NCBI GenBank assembly: GCA_006538405.1
Contig: BJKQ01000004.1
Coordinates: 1,364,001 to 1,428,000 of the forward strand
Reading direction: 5' to 3'
DNA length: 64,000 nt
From: Hansfordia pulvinata
Lineage: Eukaryota; Ascomycota; Sordariomycetes; Xylariales
The notes under the pieces were generated by a model that searched no databases, had not been told where the DNA came from, and saw only the letters and a program-made list of their open reading frames with translations. Made by a program: the position numbers and the translations under genes. This document shows positions 34,445 through 47,531 of this stretch, in pieces (within the stretch, counting starts at the first letter, position 1; every line of letters begins with the position of its first letter).

Positions 34445-37419
34445 GGTGAAGCGCCGGGCCGTGGGAGGTTTGCGTGTGCCGGGGTGCAGCGAGCGGCGGA
34501 GCGACGAGGAGGTGAGGCTGAGGTGTCGCGCAGATTGCATCGACGGGGGGACAACAAGAATAAGCCGGTGGAAAGCGTCTGCCTTTATCGGTGATGCTCG
34601 GTGGACGCGTGCTATGGCCAATAAAAAGAAGATGACGTCAGCCCTGCGCCCGGCACTCTGCGGTCTGCCGCGCGCGCGTAGGCGATTGAGGCGTGTGGCA
34701 GAGGTGTCGCGTAACACAGGCGAGAAGAATTGCAGCATCCGGCACATGTATGTGTATATCTGATGTGTACGTAACATATAGAGTACTGTAAATACAGGGC
34801 TCCGTCCCGACGCGACTTTGCTGGTCTCATCAATGTCCTCCACTGACTGACTGAGTCGAGCGAGGAGGGCTGATGGTGGACGGGGCCGCCTACAGCCACT
34901 ACGCTGCAGGTCGCACGCCCTGAAAAGCAGCTGGAGGGAGGTGCTGAACTGCAGCCCCTGTGCCCCTGTATTCCCCAGGGCTGTGGGCCCACCTGCTGTC
35001 AGCAGCCACCGGTAGTGGAGATTAGTGCGCTGCGACAGCGGCCACACAGCGCTGTTCTCTGAACCATAGAGCCTCATTTAATTGGCAGTCGGGTGATTAT
35101 AGCACTCCGATCTTGCCTCTACCACATCCGCGGACGTCAAAAGGCAGTCAACGCTGTTCAACTATTCAACAACTGGTACATGTAGGTAAGGTACCTACAT
35201 CTACAAGAATATAGGATGACCACGGGGCAGCTTAACTGGAAGCCTATCCCCAGCGCAGCGATTCTCCATGGATCAATCGATTGCTATCTGGCAGTGGTTG
35301 GTCCGCATCAACCACTTGGATGCCCGGCCTCTGCCGGCCTGTACTGCTTTTGGCTTGCAATCGGGTGGTTGCATCTGTGACTTGACCTCTTCAATCAATG
35401 AACTCCAATGCAGCGGCATCACGAAAGTCGGTCTGGCATCGTTTGGCTCGAGGGCTGACCTGCAAGACAAAGACCCTGTGTCCGATCCTCCTCGTAAGAG
35501 CCAGGCCCAATTCAGGCTCGCTCATAGATGGGAAATAAGGAAAGAGTGGCTATAGTCTCTTAATTCGTGCTCACATGAATCTTGTTTCTTCCAAGTGACC
35601 ACCTTTGTTCCTGATGAGTTCGCCTCGTATTACGCGAAAACCTTCTTTTTCTTGCCCCGACCTCGAACCGAGTTCTAAACATGCTCGTGACATGCTGGGA
35701 CCTTCAGATGCCTAACTTCTGTGCGTAATACCGCCAATAAACCGGCCAATCCAGCAATTCAACTCACTTGCATCTCGCCCGGTCTGCAGATACCTCCGCA
35801 TGGACTTAAGCCCTTTTGAAGCACCGTTGAGTGCGAGCAGATAAGCCTACACTGCCCTGACTTCGATTGCGGTTACGACGTGGACGGACATCCGTCAGAA
35901 GGGCCGCATCAACATGACCCAGTTGCTTCTAATGAGCCCATCGAGTCCTTAGCTGTCCAGGTTCTCGAAATCCGCCACATTCTCAGATAGAGCTTGAAGC
36001 CAAGCCATCGTTCTACTTCCCACTCAGACTTTCGGACTCTCAGCCCCTCCTCTGGTCCTCCATTTGTGCTTGGGTTCTCTAATTTCCCGACTGATTCTCT
36101 GAATTCCCGACTGAAATCCGGGATCGGGATCCGCACCGTAGTAGTTATGGTAGGTACATACATACCTACCAAAGTGGCCCGAAGCCCAGAAACCTGCTCG
36201 CGGGCTCCTCTCTTCTCTCACCTCTTTCTCACTTCTCCCCTTGCCCTGCCAGACGAGGCCCCGAGTCTAGCGAGCAAGCGCAGGCCGGCCCTCTGCAACC
36301 CTACCCGCCCCAAACTTAGCTCTATTCCGACTTCTCTCACGACCATTTCAGCTTTGCTTCTTTCCCCCCCTCCACCCGCACCAACTCACCCTCGAACCTC
36401 AACCTCTCCACTTCACCCCTCCTCATCCGGGCTGGCCCTGTCTACTACCTACTGATCACTCTCTCCTCTCTCTTTTGTCTTCTTTCCTCTCTCTTTTGTA
36501 TTCTTTTCTATCCACCGTCACCCTTCAAGAAGCCACGACTCGAGCCGGCCTCGAACAACGGCCTCTTCCTCGTCCACCGGCCAGGTCACCCCAGCGACAC
36601 GACGACACACTTGGTACGTCAATGATTTCGTTCGTTCGCTAGATTTGCTTTCACCTTTCATGATGACCATAAAATCAGACGCTGAAACGCCTTCTCGGCT
36701 AATGATCTTAAAACTAATCGTCTGATACCTCGCTTTTCTTCTCACTTCACAACTACCGGCAGCCCTTTCCGCAGAGACTCATCCAGCTAACCCACTTTCA
36801 CGAGCCCCAGCAGCGACAGACCAGCACAAGCGACGTCACGGCTCTGCCGGCCAGAGCTGTCTAGACGCCAGAAGGCCACCAGCACGCCGTTTTCTTCAAA
36901 GGTCTCGAGCTCAAAGTCGACCAGAACTTGCGGGATCCAAGCCCCCTTCGCTCTTGGTCCCGGTGACGAGCGTACGTGTACATCCCGCAGCCGTTCGCAC
37001 CATAGCCTCTCTGCATTCATGATGACTTAAGTTACCTTGCTAAGGAGAGTCACATCGACTTGATGACCACAACTTATATTGACCTGACAATGCTGCATTT
37101 CGCACCCCGCACCCCGCCCCACGCACCCTCCCAGATTCTCACGTCAAGGCTCATCTGGCTAATCCACAAGCTTGAACGCAGGACAACATTACAATATATC
37201 ACCGCTCGAACGAACAAGTGAGGATGCCAGTTGACCGACCCTTGCCTCGCCCATCACCAGAGACGTAGAGCCAGACGCAGAGCAGGACTCACCTCCTCCC
37301 TCCCTCCCTCACTCACTCACTCACCGACAACGGACCCGAAGCCCGGCAGGACCGACTTCGTCACTCACCTCCTTGAGATCCCTCTCCTCACGACCCACGA
37401 GGCAAAACGAAGGCCACCC
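34445..37419. other. Intergenic region, no gene supported
   Basis: About 3 kb. The part at 35.2-36.0 kb is less GC-rich and has no coding signature. From about 36.2 kb it is C/T-rich and probably promoter and long leader for the gene at 37420. No tRNA-like or repeat structure is evident beyond scattered TAGGTA motifs (35175-35195 and 36150-36168). Confidence 0.5.
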
Positions 37420-38776
37420 ATGGCCTACTACTACGCCGCGTCGCCCCGAGTCAGGGGCGGGCCCCTGTACTCCTCCACCTCCTCGCACGCGTACAACCCG
37501 CCGGTCCACCAGACCTACACGACGCCCTCTCCCGGCCCCGGCCCCGGCCCCGGCTCGTCGTCCGGCCTCTTCCCCTCCTCCTCCCTCCGCGACGAGGAGC
37601 CCTCCCAGTACTCGCCTCAGCGCATCTACTCCCCGCCGGCGCCCTCCCGCAGCGCCCCGGCGCCGGTCAAGGGCATCCTCCTGCGCCGCCTGGGCCCTCC
37701 CCCTTCAACGGCCGCAAGGCCTCCCCCACCGCCCCGCTAAGAAGAAGAGGGTGCGCTTCCTCCCCCCCCTCCAGCAGCAGCAGCAGCACGAGGACCATAA
37801 GGATCATCATCATCACCACCCGCCGCTGTCGTCTGCCAGCCACGGTGGCCTCCTCGCCTGCTACTTCGAAAACGACAACGATCAACCGACCCGCGACTCG
37901 GGCCCCGGCTCCGGCTCTGGCTCCGACTCGTTGGACGACGACGACGACGACGACTACGCAGGCCACCCGTTCTCGCGCCCCAAGCACCACCCCCAGAACA
38001 CCGCCCGGACGCCCCGCCCCTCCCACGACGAGGGCCGCGCCTGCGCCCGCTGCGACCTGTGCCAGTGCTCCGCCTGCGCCGCGGCCGAGGCCCGCTTCCG
38101 CCACGAGATCAACATCCTCCGCCACCAGCAGCGGCAGCAGCAGCAGCAGCAGCAACGACAAGATCAGCAGAAGAAGAAGAAGAAGAGACTGACCCCAGAG
38201 ATCTCCCTCCTCTCCGTTCTCTTCCTCCTCTCGTCGACCTGCTGGCAGTGGGCAAAGCGCAACGCCACCTTCAACACCACCACCATGGTCTCCTCCTCCC
38301 AGCAGTGGCGCCTCGCCGTCCTCGCCCGCCTGCTCCTGCACCACCTGCGCTCCCTGGCCTCCCTGGCCTCCCTGGCCGCCGACGCCGCCGACGCCGCCGG
38401 CTCCCTGGCCCGCCGGCACCGCTGGTGGCTCTGGGCCGCCGCCGCCCGCCGCGCCGCCGCCCGCGCCCTCTGGGCCGCCCTCGCGCTGGCCTTGGTCGCC
38501 GCGCTGCTGGGCTTCGGCGCGGCGGCGAAGGATGGCTACGACGACGACGGCGGCGGCGAGGTGAGCAGCAGCGGGACGGGTATGTTCTACCACCACCAGC
38601 AGCAGCAGCAGCAGAACCACGACTACGTCGGCAGCGGCGAAGCCTGGAGGTGCTTCTGGGAGCAGCCGCCTTCCCCCCAGATCCAGTGCTTCGTCGGCTG
38701 GGCCGACGCCAAGCTGTCCTCCCTGTCGGCGGCCATGGCGCTGGGCCAGGCCGTCCACCGCGCCGGCGGCCGCTAG
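37420..38776 (+). CDS. Unrecognised low-complexity membrane protein, frame broken twice
   Basis: The start is MAYYYAASPRVRGGPLYSST at 37420, with the context CCCATGG. The first 90 residues are Pro/Ser/Gly-rich and end PVKGILLRRLGPP. The continuation AKKKRVRFLPP lies in another frame; adding one base in each of the C runs 37699-37703 and 37732-37735 gives a continuous GPPPFNGRKASPTAPAKKKRVRF and 452 residues in total. Later features are Gln, His and Asp runs, a small cysteine cluster CARCDLCQCSACAAAEARF, a basic KKKKKRLTPE, an Ala/Arg-rich amphipathic region and one likely transmembrane segment (LWAALALALVAALLGFGAA). VKGILLRRLG followed by KKKRVRF resembles short docking-type motifs but I assign no function. 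Triplet repeats throughout make exact length uncertain. Confidence 0.6.
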
Positions 38777-39418
38777 AGCACCGTTTTCGCACGTCTCGAG
38801 GAATGCCCTCTGGTCGCCTGTGGTCGTTTGGCCGTTGAGACGGGGCGGAATGAAAAAAGGGGTTGGTATAGTGATTCTATTCTATTGCGATTGGCCGAAT
38901 TCAGAACAGCTGCCTACGCTTACGAGACTCGGTGAATCTCTCAAAGACTAGAGGTCAGTGGTATACTGGACAGCGCAAGTCCGGGGGCCCAGAGTGCTGG
39001 ACGGGCTTGGCAACTGTTCTGACACGATATCCGGGGTTGATGATGGCTTTCCCGGGGTACTGTTCAGCTATGCGGACAGGAGGAGACTGCCGAGTGGCGT
39101 CTCAGTACTCGAAGAACATCACAGCAAGCACAAACAAGGAGGCAGGACAGCGCAGGGTCTAGGGATATGCAGGTACATTCGGGCGGGGGCCGGGTCTGCC
39201 ATGTAGGAGGAATCATTCAAATCAAATACGCAATGCAAAGAACAACCCGAGAAATTAGGGGAATAATGGGCAATCCCGCCATCATCGCCCCTCTCTATTC
39301 CGTCGCCGCCACGTAAGGCGTGCGTGATCCGCCTCCCGTTTACCCTTTATTGCACATTCCGATCGTCCGCCCCTGAGAGAGTTAGTACATTTGTAACCAG
39401 CCAAACAAAGGCTGCTCC
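38777..39418. other. Convergent intergenic region
   Basis: Nothing recognisable. It should contain the 3' flanks of the 37.4 kb gene and of the succinyl-CoA ligase gene. Confidence 0.6.
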
Positions 39419-41026
39419 TTAGATACCCAGGCTGAATTCTACGCCGACATCGATGTCCCGAGCTGCAAGTTGATCCACGTTAGCGGTGCACGACAAAGAA
39501 GCCAGCGGTCGCGGAAAGGGGGGCGGGACGAGTACTCACCCAACTTGACAACCTTGGAGAGCTGCACCGACTTCTCGGCGGCGTTCTGCAGGTCGTCGAT
39601 GGAGAAGATCTTCATGCCGGAGTCGTTGATGAGGGCGTGGGCCTGCTCGACGTTGGTGCCCTGCAGACGGGCAATGATGGGAACCTTGAGGTTCAGGGCC
39701 TTGACGGTGTTGATGAGACCGTGGGCAATGGCGTCGCAGCGGACAATACCGCCGAAGATGTTGACAAAGATGGCAGTGACCTTGGGGTCGCTGGTGATGA
39801 GCTCAAAGGCCTCCTGGATGGCAGCGGGGGTGGCACCACCGCCGACGTCGAGGAAGTTGGCGGGCTGGCCGCCGTTGAGCTTGATGATGTCCATGGTAGC
39901 CATGGCCAGACCGGCGCCGTTGACGAGGCAGCCAATGTCACCGTCGAGCTTGATGAAGTTGAGACCAGACTCGGCCGCGCGGACCTCCTCGGGGTCCTCC
40001 TGGGTGGTGTCGCGCCACTCGAAGACATCCTTCTGGCGGTAGTCGGCGTTGTCGTCGAAGCCGAACTTGGCGTCCATGCACAGGACCTGGTGGTCCGAGG
40101 TCTCGGACAGAGGGTTGATCTCGATCTGGGTGGCGTCCTTCTCGCGGAAGATCTGGTACAGCTTCTGGATGGTGTCCTTGGCGTCCTCGACGCACTGCTC
40201 GCTGAAGCCGAGCTTGGTGGCGACGTCACGGGCAATCTCGTCGGTGACGCCCTTGTTGATGTCGATGTAGGTGGTGTTGATGGCCTCGGGGTTCTCCTTG
40301 GCGACGCCCTCAATGTCCATGCCGCCCTGCGAGGAGGAGACAATGACGGGGGACTGGCTGGCGCGGTCCATGAGGATGGCCAGGTAGAACTCGCGGCGGG
40401 CAAACTTGCGCTCGCAGATGTAGACCGAGTTGCAGAGGCGGCCAGCGGCGCCAGTCTGCTTGGTCATGAGCTTGTGGCCGATCATCTGGTCGGCAAACAT
40501 CTTGGCCTCGGTGGGCGAGTAGATGACGCGGACACCGCCCTTGAGGCCGTTGTCGAAGCTGCCCTTGCCACGGCCGCCAGCCAGGACCTGGGCCTTGATG
40601 ACCATGTCATCGTTGCCAATCTCCTTGGCGATCTTCTCGGCCTCCTCGGCGGTGGTCGCGTTGGAGCCCTTGGGGACGCCGATGCCGTACTGGCGCAGCA
40701 GGTCGGCTGAGCGATATTCGTGGATGCTGAGGTTCCTGCGCTGCTGCTGCTGAGCGAGGTTGGGGATGCGCAGAGACGGGGCCGCGGGGGTCTGGCGAAG
40801 GGGACACGGGTTAGCAGGTGTATGTATGGCTGCGAGAGGCGTGCGTCTGGGGGAGGTGCGTGATGGATATGCGAGGCGCGCAGGGAGCGAGGCTGGTGCA
40901 TGCGCGGCATCGTCATGGACCGGTCAAGCGCCGTGTTTACCAGGCCGGGCGACAGAGTTTGGGGCGACATACCCTGGCAGATCGCAGAACAGAGGCCGCG
41001 GCGCGGCTGCGGGCGAACTTGTACAT
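39419..41026 (-). CDS. LSC2: Succinate-CoA ligase beta subunit, mitochondrial
   Basis: This is the nucleotide-binding subunit of succinyl-CoA synthetase, which makes ATP (or GTP) from succinyl-CoA in the TCA cycle, in the mitochondrial matrix. The minus-strand model is exons 41026-40973, 40791-39540 and 39462-39419, 449 residues. Exon 1 encodes only MYKFARSRAAASVLRSAR, a typical transit peptide start. NLSIHEYRSADLLRQYGIGVPKG opens the ATP-grasp domain, followed by KAQVLAGGRGKGSF, CERKFARREFYLAILMDR, QIEINPLSET, MDAKFGFDDNADYRQ, GLAMATMDIIKLNGG, ANFLDVGGGA, FVNIFGGIVRCD and ARLQGTNVEQA. The last exon gives ARDIDVGVEFSLGI. Introns use GTATGT/CCAG and GTGAGT/GCAG. The ADP-forming type is the usual fungal form, but nucleotide choice cannot be read with certainty. 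Confidence 0.96.
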
Positions 41027-44000
41027 GATTGCTTGAGAGGAGAGGCAAGCAGGGGAGGCGGCAGAAGCGAAGAGGCGGGAATCCCAGGAGCGAAGAAGCC
41101 GTGATGGTCGTGACGGCGAGGATGGGTATGGTGATACAAGGGGAGCAAAGATTCAGGCAGAGCACGGCAGAGGTATTAATTCGGCTTGTTGTCACCTCGA
41201 TCGCTGGGCCCAGTGTACTTGCTGGGCCACGAGTTGTTTTCCGCCCGCCAACGCCCGGCGAGAGGTACTTGTTGCTGAGCACGTACCTCCACTCGGAGCG
41301 GGAAGTACCTCGCGCCCGCGACGCAGGTCGCGCCAGTACGTGTAGCGCAGTGCCATTGGCGAATTGGCAGCTGGTGTGCGTGCAGTCAGGGCTGTGTGGG
41401 CCCGGGCGGCAGAAGCTGGAGAGCTTGGGGATACTTCCCTACGGCAGCCTCGGTACGAGCAGCCGTCTCGCCGCAGCTGCACTGGGCACCACCACCAGGA
41501 CCGACCCGAAGCTGCAGCCGGAGCACTCCAGATTGAACGAGGGAGGCACTGGACGGCAACTGGAGATGGATGGGTGCATTTCATCGTCGACCTCCGGCTC
41601 CCGCCTTTCGTCCCTGGCTTCCGGTTATAGGGGATTTAGGCGTTCTCCTAGCGACCTGGGCCGCCTGGAACGTTTCCGGCTGGACCTCGAGCAGATTCGG
41701 CCGGGAGTGGGGCCCGGGCGCCTGCGAACCTGCTTTTCGTGGGCCGGGCATGAACAACGGGAAAAACCGGTCTGTCGGTCGCACCTGCCACCTGCACGAG
41801 TGCGTCGCCCAGCCGGGCAGCGACCGTGATGTGATTGGGGGCAAGTACCCTCACCTACTTCCGTGCCTGGACGAGTGCACCGCACTCCCGGCCGCCCGTG
41901 TGAGCCCGCTGCCTCAGGGACTGCACCCGGGACGGGAGCTCGCAGATCGGAGGCTGCCGGTCCGCCTTTGCCTTTGGGAGCCGGCCCGCACACGGTCCAC
42001 CGGCAATGAATGTTTGAGGCGAACTTGGATCGTTTGACGTCTTTCTGTTTCCTGTGCCGGCGCTGCTGAAGGAGAAGCGCACCTAGGGGAAGCCCGGCAC
42101 GTCGGCTCAATGATGGGGTGCAGTCCGCGATCTCGGCCAGTGTGCCCGGCAACGATCGCTTTTATGAGGCAATGATGCTGGTATTGCCAACAGTGAGCTC
42201 CCTCCCTAGGGTTTGACGAGATCCAATCGGCCGTAAGCGAAACCACTGCAGTAACATTGGGTGACGCTTGAACTTGATTTGGTCGTCATATTCTAGTCTG
42301 AGTAGATGTGTCCGCTGCTCGCAAATTCAAACCAAGATGGCCGTCTTTCTCCATTCGTTGATTTGGTATCGTAATTGCAATACTGTTGGCCAATAATCTG
42401 CAGTCGTCTCTTCCATCACTCTGCTACTCAGCTTTCTCGTAATGCCAAGCACAATGATCATTTTGCCAGGCTTGCCAGTCTGCGGTACATGTAGTCTTTC
42501 TAATGGTCGTTCAGAGTTGGGCAGTCAGCAACAATACTTCTTGGGGTTTACATCCCGTAGTCTGAGAGCCAGTGGCTGGAGGGTAGACTCAGAGTTTGTG
42601 CAGCACCAGTGTGCCGTTCCTGGATACTTGGCAGTCACCAGAAGAAAAGAAAAAGGTGCATCACTTGATCCATGTTGGAAGAGACTGTATTAGAGGTCCA
42701 CTGCCGTGACTCCTTCGCGCTCGCACGATGTGCGCCTGCCTGAAGAGAGAAGGGAGATGAATGACGATAAATGGGAGAGTAAGGAGGGCAGAGACAAAGA
42801 CAATGCCTATGCGGTGCCACACATTCTCCGACAAGATCGGCAAGTGTAAAGCTGCGATGAATTGCGAATCATTGCCCCTGGCTCCTTCCCGCCCCCCGCA
42901 AAGTCCATAAACGCTGCTGAGGAACTCGACACCGTCTTACACAGGCTCATAGACACGTCGATAATGAAAAAAGAAGAGTCAAGTTTGAGCTGGGCAACAT
43001 GGGCCTGGTCTTTCATAGAGTCATGAGATATTTGAAACATCTCGCCAGGCCTACAAAGCGTCAGCAACGACTGCAATGCTGTCCCCGAGGCTCGCATGAT
43101 CAAAGCGTGTCTCTATCGCATTGGCCCTGGTGGCTGTGTCAGTAATTGTGGGAGAAGCCCGCGCGCATCTTGGAATCGAAGCAAGCGTCAGCCTAGAATG
43201 GAACAAGAGCTTCCTGAGGATCAGCCTCTAGACTGAATCTTCTTAGTATGAAATACAGCTTCCAATTAGTATTTCGGGATGTGATGCAGCTCTGTCAATT
43301 CAGTGGTCAACGGTCATGGTTGTCAACTACTCGTGCGCGTTGCCTAAGAACCAGAAAGACTCGGTCCTGGCGTTTCAACAGAGACATCTGCTGGACGTCT
43401 CCCCTTTCCAATGCACCAGAAACCTTGGTTATCTCACGCCGGCCATAAAGCGACAATAGCTGAGAAACGCCGTGTCAGAGAAATGGTAAGAGGTCACCAA
43501 AAGCGCACCTGGACAGTAGCCGCAGCAAGGCGCCGGCTGTCCCAAAACCCTTCCGCACCAACTCTAAGGACCCCGGAGACGGAGGCGAGCGACCCACGTG
43601 GGCTTGCGTTTTGACTCTGCTCTGCTGACTGGAAGAGGGCATCATATGCCCCACGGCAATGCAACGCCCGCGGGGTCGAGCCTTACGCAACCTTCAGATC
43701 ACAAGGTTGCTGCCGTCCTCTTTTTCGCCGCCTGCCCGGCTACGATGCCGAGTCCTCGCAGGTGACTGCATCATGGCCTGGGCTGAAGCAACGAAAACCA
43801 CTCTCTATGCCATCGGCCGCGGCATCGCCCTGCATTGTTTGAAACACAACCCGCTCCTCTTCGGTGGCCTGGACGGTGGGCGAGCAGGGGCTGTGGATAG
43901 CCTGAGGAGTCCGATCAGCGCGCGCACGTCACGAGGTGGCCACAGGCGATCTCTTATTATCATTAGTCAATCTGACGAAGCCCCTTGCATCAACGCCACG

Positions 44001-45651
44001 AGTACACGACCCTCAGAGAGCATCCGACTGCGCCGAGCGGGCGATCTACTCTCTACCCCCACCTGCTCGATGGGCCTGAGCAGCTCGCCGGTAGGCGATG
44101 TCTGTGGAAAGCGACTCAGGAGACCTGTTGAAGGCACCCTCCACAAGGAGACACCCCCGTGGTCCCCCTCTTTCGGTAGGGGGGTCGAGGCCTTATTATT
44201 ATGCTGTTATTATGCCCAGCGGGCAGCGTCCGCGAAAGTGGACGAGAACCTGGTTCAGAACGCGGGGGACGAGTCCGCGGGATACGGGCGCTGGGTATGG
44301 CGCTCGCCTGCGCGATTTCCACGACTCGACAATGGTGCCGAGAAGCTCGCCACCGGCGGCCACCGGTGGTCGCCGCCCTCTCCAGGAGGTGCCCAGTCTA
44401 TTCTTAGCAGAAGCGACATCAACGCCGAGCGCAAAAGTACGGGTATTGGGCGAGAACAGCGCTGTCGCCCGAGGGCCTTGTTCCGCATGCCCGGCTGGCT
44501 CTTCGGACTGGTCTTGGGCAGCCCACATGCACTCGATTAGGCCACTCGATGAGGCCAGGGAGGTGCTCGACTCTCAAGGCGCAATGGATGGGTGGTTCTC
44601 GGGCTGACGGCGATGCCAGCAAGTCGCCCGCCTGTCGCCAGCCGCTTCGGCTCGGAAGCAGGGCCTTGACACGGCGGAGGCGTTCGGCCGAGCGTGAGGT
44701 TCGGCTGGGCTTCGGCCTCGGATGGGTGTTATCTCTTAAGCCCGCGCCGCGATGCTGCGAATACTCGTATGCTGGAGGCAGGCATTGGTTTGGTTCAAAG
44801 ACGGTTGCGCCCCCAACGCCTTGTTGCGGTTTGGCCTCGCGACTGTTGGTGGCGAGGTTGGTGGGCGGGCTTGGACGCTAAAAAAGAACCTACCCATGTG
44901 CCTGACCCTGACGGTCGTCGTGAGGGCTTTTTTCTTCTTCTTCTTCTCTTTCTCTCCGCTGGTGGCGATAGTCGACAGGCCTTGTCCGTCAGTGCGGTGC
45001 AGTGCAGTCCAGTACGAGTACAGTACAGCGCCTGGGGGGGGTGGGTTGGCCACCATCTCCACTTGACGCTTCGCCAATCCTTCCGGTCCGGGGCCATCAG
45101 CTTATCAAACCCGACCTTACTCGTAGGACTCTGATGAGAACCGGACCAGCGTTGAGCTCATCAAGGTCGCGGGCATCCGTGATAAGGCAACCCATCCGAG
45201 CTTCCGGCCGACCATCGTTGGCAGGAGACCGGTCTCTGACGGCACTGCTTTGTAAACCAGCCACGCGTACCGCGGTTGGTTTGATGGGTACAAGTCGGGA
45301 CCGTGTCGCCGCTCTCCCATCACGTCGCCACTGGCTCTTTCTTATTCAGAACTACGGCGAACAAGTGAGCGAACGCCACCTTTGCCGCGCTCCACCGCGC
45401 GCAGTGTACAGTCTACGAGTGCAGCAGCAGAGTCGAAGGCCCCCTGGAAGCTCGGCCTGGGATCTCTGACTGGCAAAAAAGTCAATGTAGCTTATTAGAT
45501 AGGTAGATGTTTTGGCGCAAGACAGCCTGGACTCGAAGGGTTGTCAGAGGGCGAATTAATAGAAGAAAAAATACCTTACATACCTTACATGTACTTTACT
45601 TCCAAAATCTGATGTGAGATCCAATGGATGCCAGTCGGAATTGAGAATGAT

Positions 45652-45710
<59 letters not shown>

Positions 45711-46781
45711 AGGCGGTCGTGTGGTCGCCACACCCAACGTCGTCGCCCACCGACCGCCGAGGCGGCGGCCCTTCCCCGGACGAGTACGAGTAGAGGTACT
45801 GGTGTACGGAGTAGTTCAGTACCCCATAAAAGGTGGTCATGATACATGTACCTAGGGAGGTCCGCGAATAGCACAACCCACCTACCCACCTCCCCGCGCT
45901 GCACCGTCGGTCTCTTTCTGCCGCGCAGATCGCTGCGCGCCCGGCTGCTGCAGGAGGCTGGACGATCGCGCACCCGATGCTGGCTGCTTCGCTTGTCCGT
46001 GGCCCTCAAAGGCAGCGATGATGATGAAGGAGGCGACGGGGCGCGACCCACCAACGCCGCCAAAGCAGAAGTCGGGCGAGTCGACGCGCCCGCCACTCCC
46101 AGCTACCTACCTACATACCACCAACCTGCCGTTCACTCCATCACACGATATGCACGTGTCGGGTACGGGCAGTGGAGGAGAGATGGGGGCACTCGTACCT
46201 GCTATGTACAGACGGACTGGAGATAAGGTAGGTAAGCAAGCTGTGAAGGGGGATCTGCTACATGTAGGTTGTTGCTCAGGCTCGGCTGCCGCGTGCCGCT
46301 TCGCCTCGCTTCGCCTCGCCTCGCCTCATCGCCCCTCCGCCGCGGGACACATTATTCTGGGTCGTGGTGATGGGGGCGTGCGCGATGGCAACCCAATGGC
46401 CGTGGGTGGCATGGGCGATAGGCCCCGCGCTTATGCTCTCGCCCGCCGGCTTCCAATGGCCCTCCAATGTCCGCGCGCAGGTAATGGATCACAACTCTCA
46501 GCTTTATTAAAGTTGCCGCGGCCCGGCGCCCCCGGTCCTTCCCTACCAAATACCGCCTCCTTCCTCTTCTTTGGACTGTCTGCCCGCTTCCGGTTGTCCA
46601 TCGTCGTTGTTGCCGTGGGCCTTCTTCCTCCTTCTACTTCTTCCTCATCTTCTTTTTCTTCTTCTTCCCGCCGCCACCCACCCATCCCTCCTCTCCCTCT
46701 CTTCAACCATCACCTCCTTTCGACTTGTATACCAGACGGACACGCACACCCACACACCCACCCATACACACACGCAACAAG
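41027..46781. other. Gene-poor region, 5.7 kb
   Basis: No gene is supported. A 293-codon open frame at 43659-44540 lacks motifs, a leader or any coding bias and is not called. The part at about 42.2-43.6 kb is visibly less GC-rich than its surroundings. A (CTGC)n tract is at 45652-45710. CTTCGCCTCG units repeat near 46297-46330. From about 46600 C/T- and CA-rich sequence forms the leader of the secreted-protein gene at 46782. Confidence 0.5.
45652..45710. repeat. (CTGC)n microsatellite, about 15 units
   Basis: Fifty-nine bases of perfect tetranucleotide repeat in intergenic DNA; probably variable in length between isolates. Confidence 0.93.
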
Positions 46782-47531
46782 ATGCAGTTCTCCTCTCTGC
46801 TCGGCCTGGCCATGTCGGGCTTCGCGGCCCTGACGTCCGCCGCCCCGACCGCCCCCGGCGCCAGCATCAACGACGTCTCCACTCTCTACTCGCGGGCCCT
46901 GGCCAGCATGCCCCAGGACCTGCTGCCGCGCGACGACCAGCCCGCCGCCGCCGACGTCCCCAACGAGAAGCAGTTCCTCATGACCATCGTCTACATGAAC
47001 ATGTGCCACCAGGCCGACGGCTCCCTGTCCGTCCAGATGTGCGCCCTCCAGCTGCTGCAGGCCAAGCCCAGCGACTACAACAAGTACGACATCAAGGGCG
47101 TGCCAGACAGCGAGGAGAAGGAGCTGCTGTCCGACAAGGACCGCCTCAAGTGGGCCACCCACGTCTACACCCAATTCTTCCCCTCCAGCTTCCCCAGCAA
47201 GGACGCCGCCGAGGACGTCCAGAAGGAGATTGTCAAGGAGGGCGACGAACTCGAGGAGCAGCCCCTGCCGACCCCCGCCGCCGTCGAGGCGGGCACGACC
47301 GACAACGGCAAGGCCGCCCCCGTCCTCAAGCAGAGCAGCATGGACAAGCTCCTCGACAAGCTGTCCGAGACGCTCGGCAAGATCCCCGTCATCGGCGAGC
47401 CCATCCGGAAGTGGGTCGCCGACCGCAAGGCCAAGCAGATGGCCGAGCAGGCCAAGCACACGCGGTCCGATGAATCGGCCAAGAAGGCCGAGGAGAAGGA
47501 GGGTTCTGCCCCTTCAGGCATGTCTGCTTAA
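46782..47531 (+). CDS. Secreted protein, 249 aa, unrecognised
   Basis: This is a single exon of 249 residues. A signal peptide (MQFSSLLGLAMSGFAALTSA, cleavage likely before APTAPG) is clear. The mature chain starts with a Pro/Ala-rich propeptide-like segment ending LLPRDDQP, then a region with two cysteines (MNMCHQADGSLSVQMCALQLL) and helical, charged sequence (DKDRLKWATHVYTQFFPSSF). The tail is Lys/Glu/Ala-rich, with VIGEPIRKWVADRKAKQMAEQAK, and ends PSGMSA. No transmembrane segment or GPI signal is visible. The leader is CA-rich and the start context is AAGATGC. No family is recognised. It could be a secreted structural or effector-like protein; the charged tail is unusual for a wall protein. 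Confidence 0.78.
   Translation: MQFSSLLGLAMSGFAALTSAAPTAPGASINDVSTLYSRALASMPQDLLPRDDQPAAADVPNEKQFLMTIVYMNMCHQADGSLSVQMCALQLLQAKPSDYNKYDIKGVPDSEEKELLSDKDRLKWATHVYTQFFPSSFPSKDAAEDVQKEIVKEGDELEEQPLPTPAAVEAGTTDNGKAAPVLKQSSMDKLLDKLSETLGKIPVIGEPIRKWVADRKAKQMAEQAKHTRSDESAKKAEEKEGSAPSGMSA

Noticed and set aside
37667..38758. A 363-codon frame antisense to the 37.4 kb gene
   Set aside because: It consists mainly of Val/Leu/Gly runs complementary to triplet repeats and mirrors the sense frame.
43659..44540. A 293-codon uninterrupted frame on the plus strand
   Set aside because: It has no recognisable motif, leader or membrane/signal pattern, and opposite-strand frames of similar quality overlap it. 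In GC-rich DNA such frames arise by chance.
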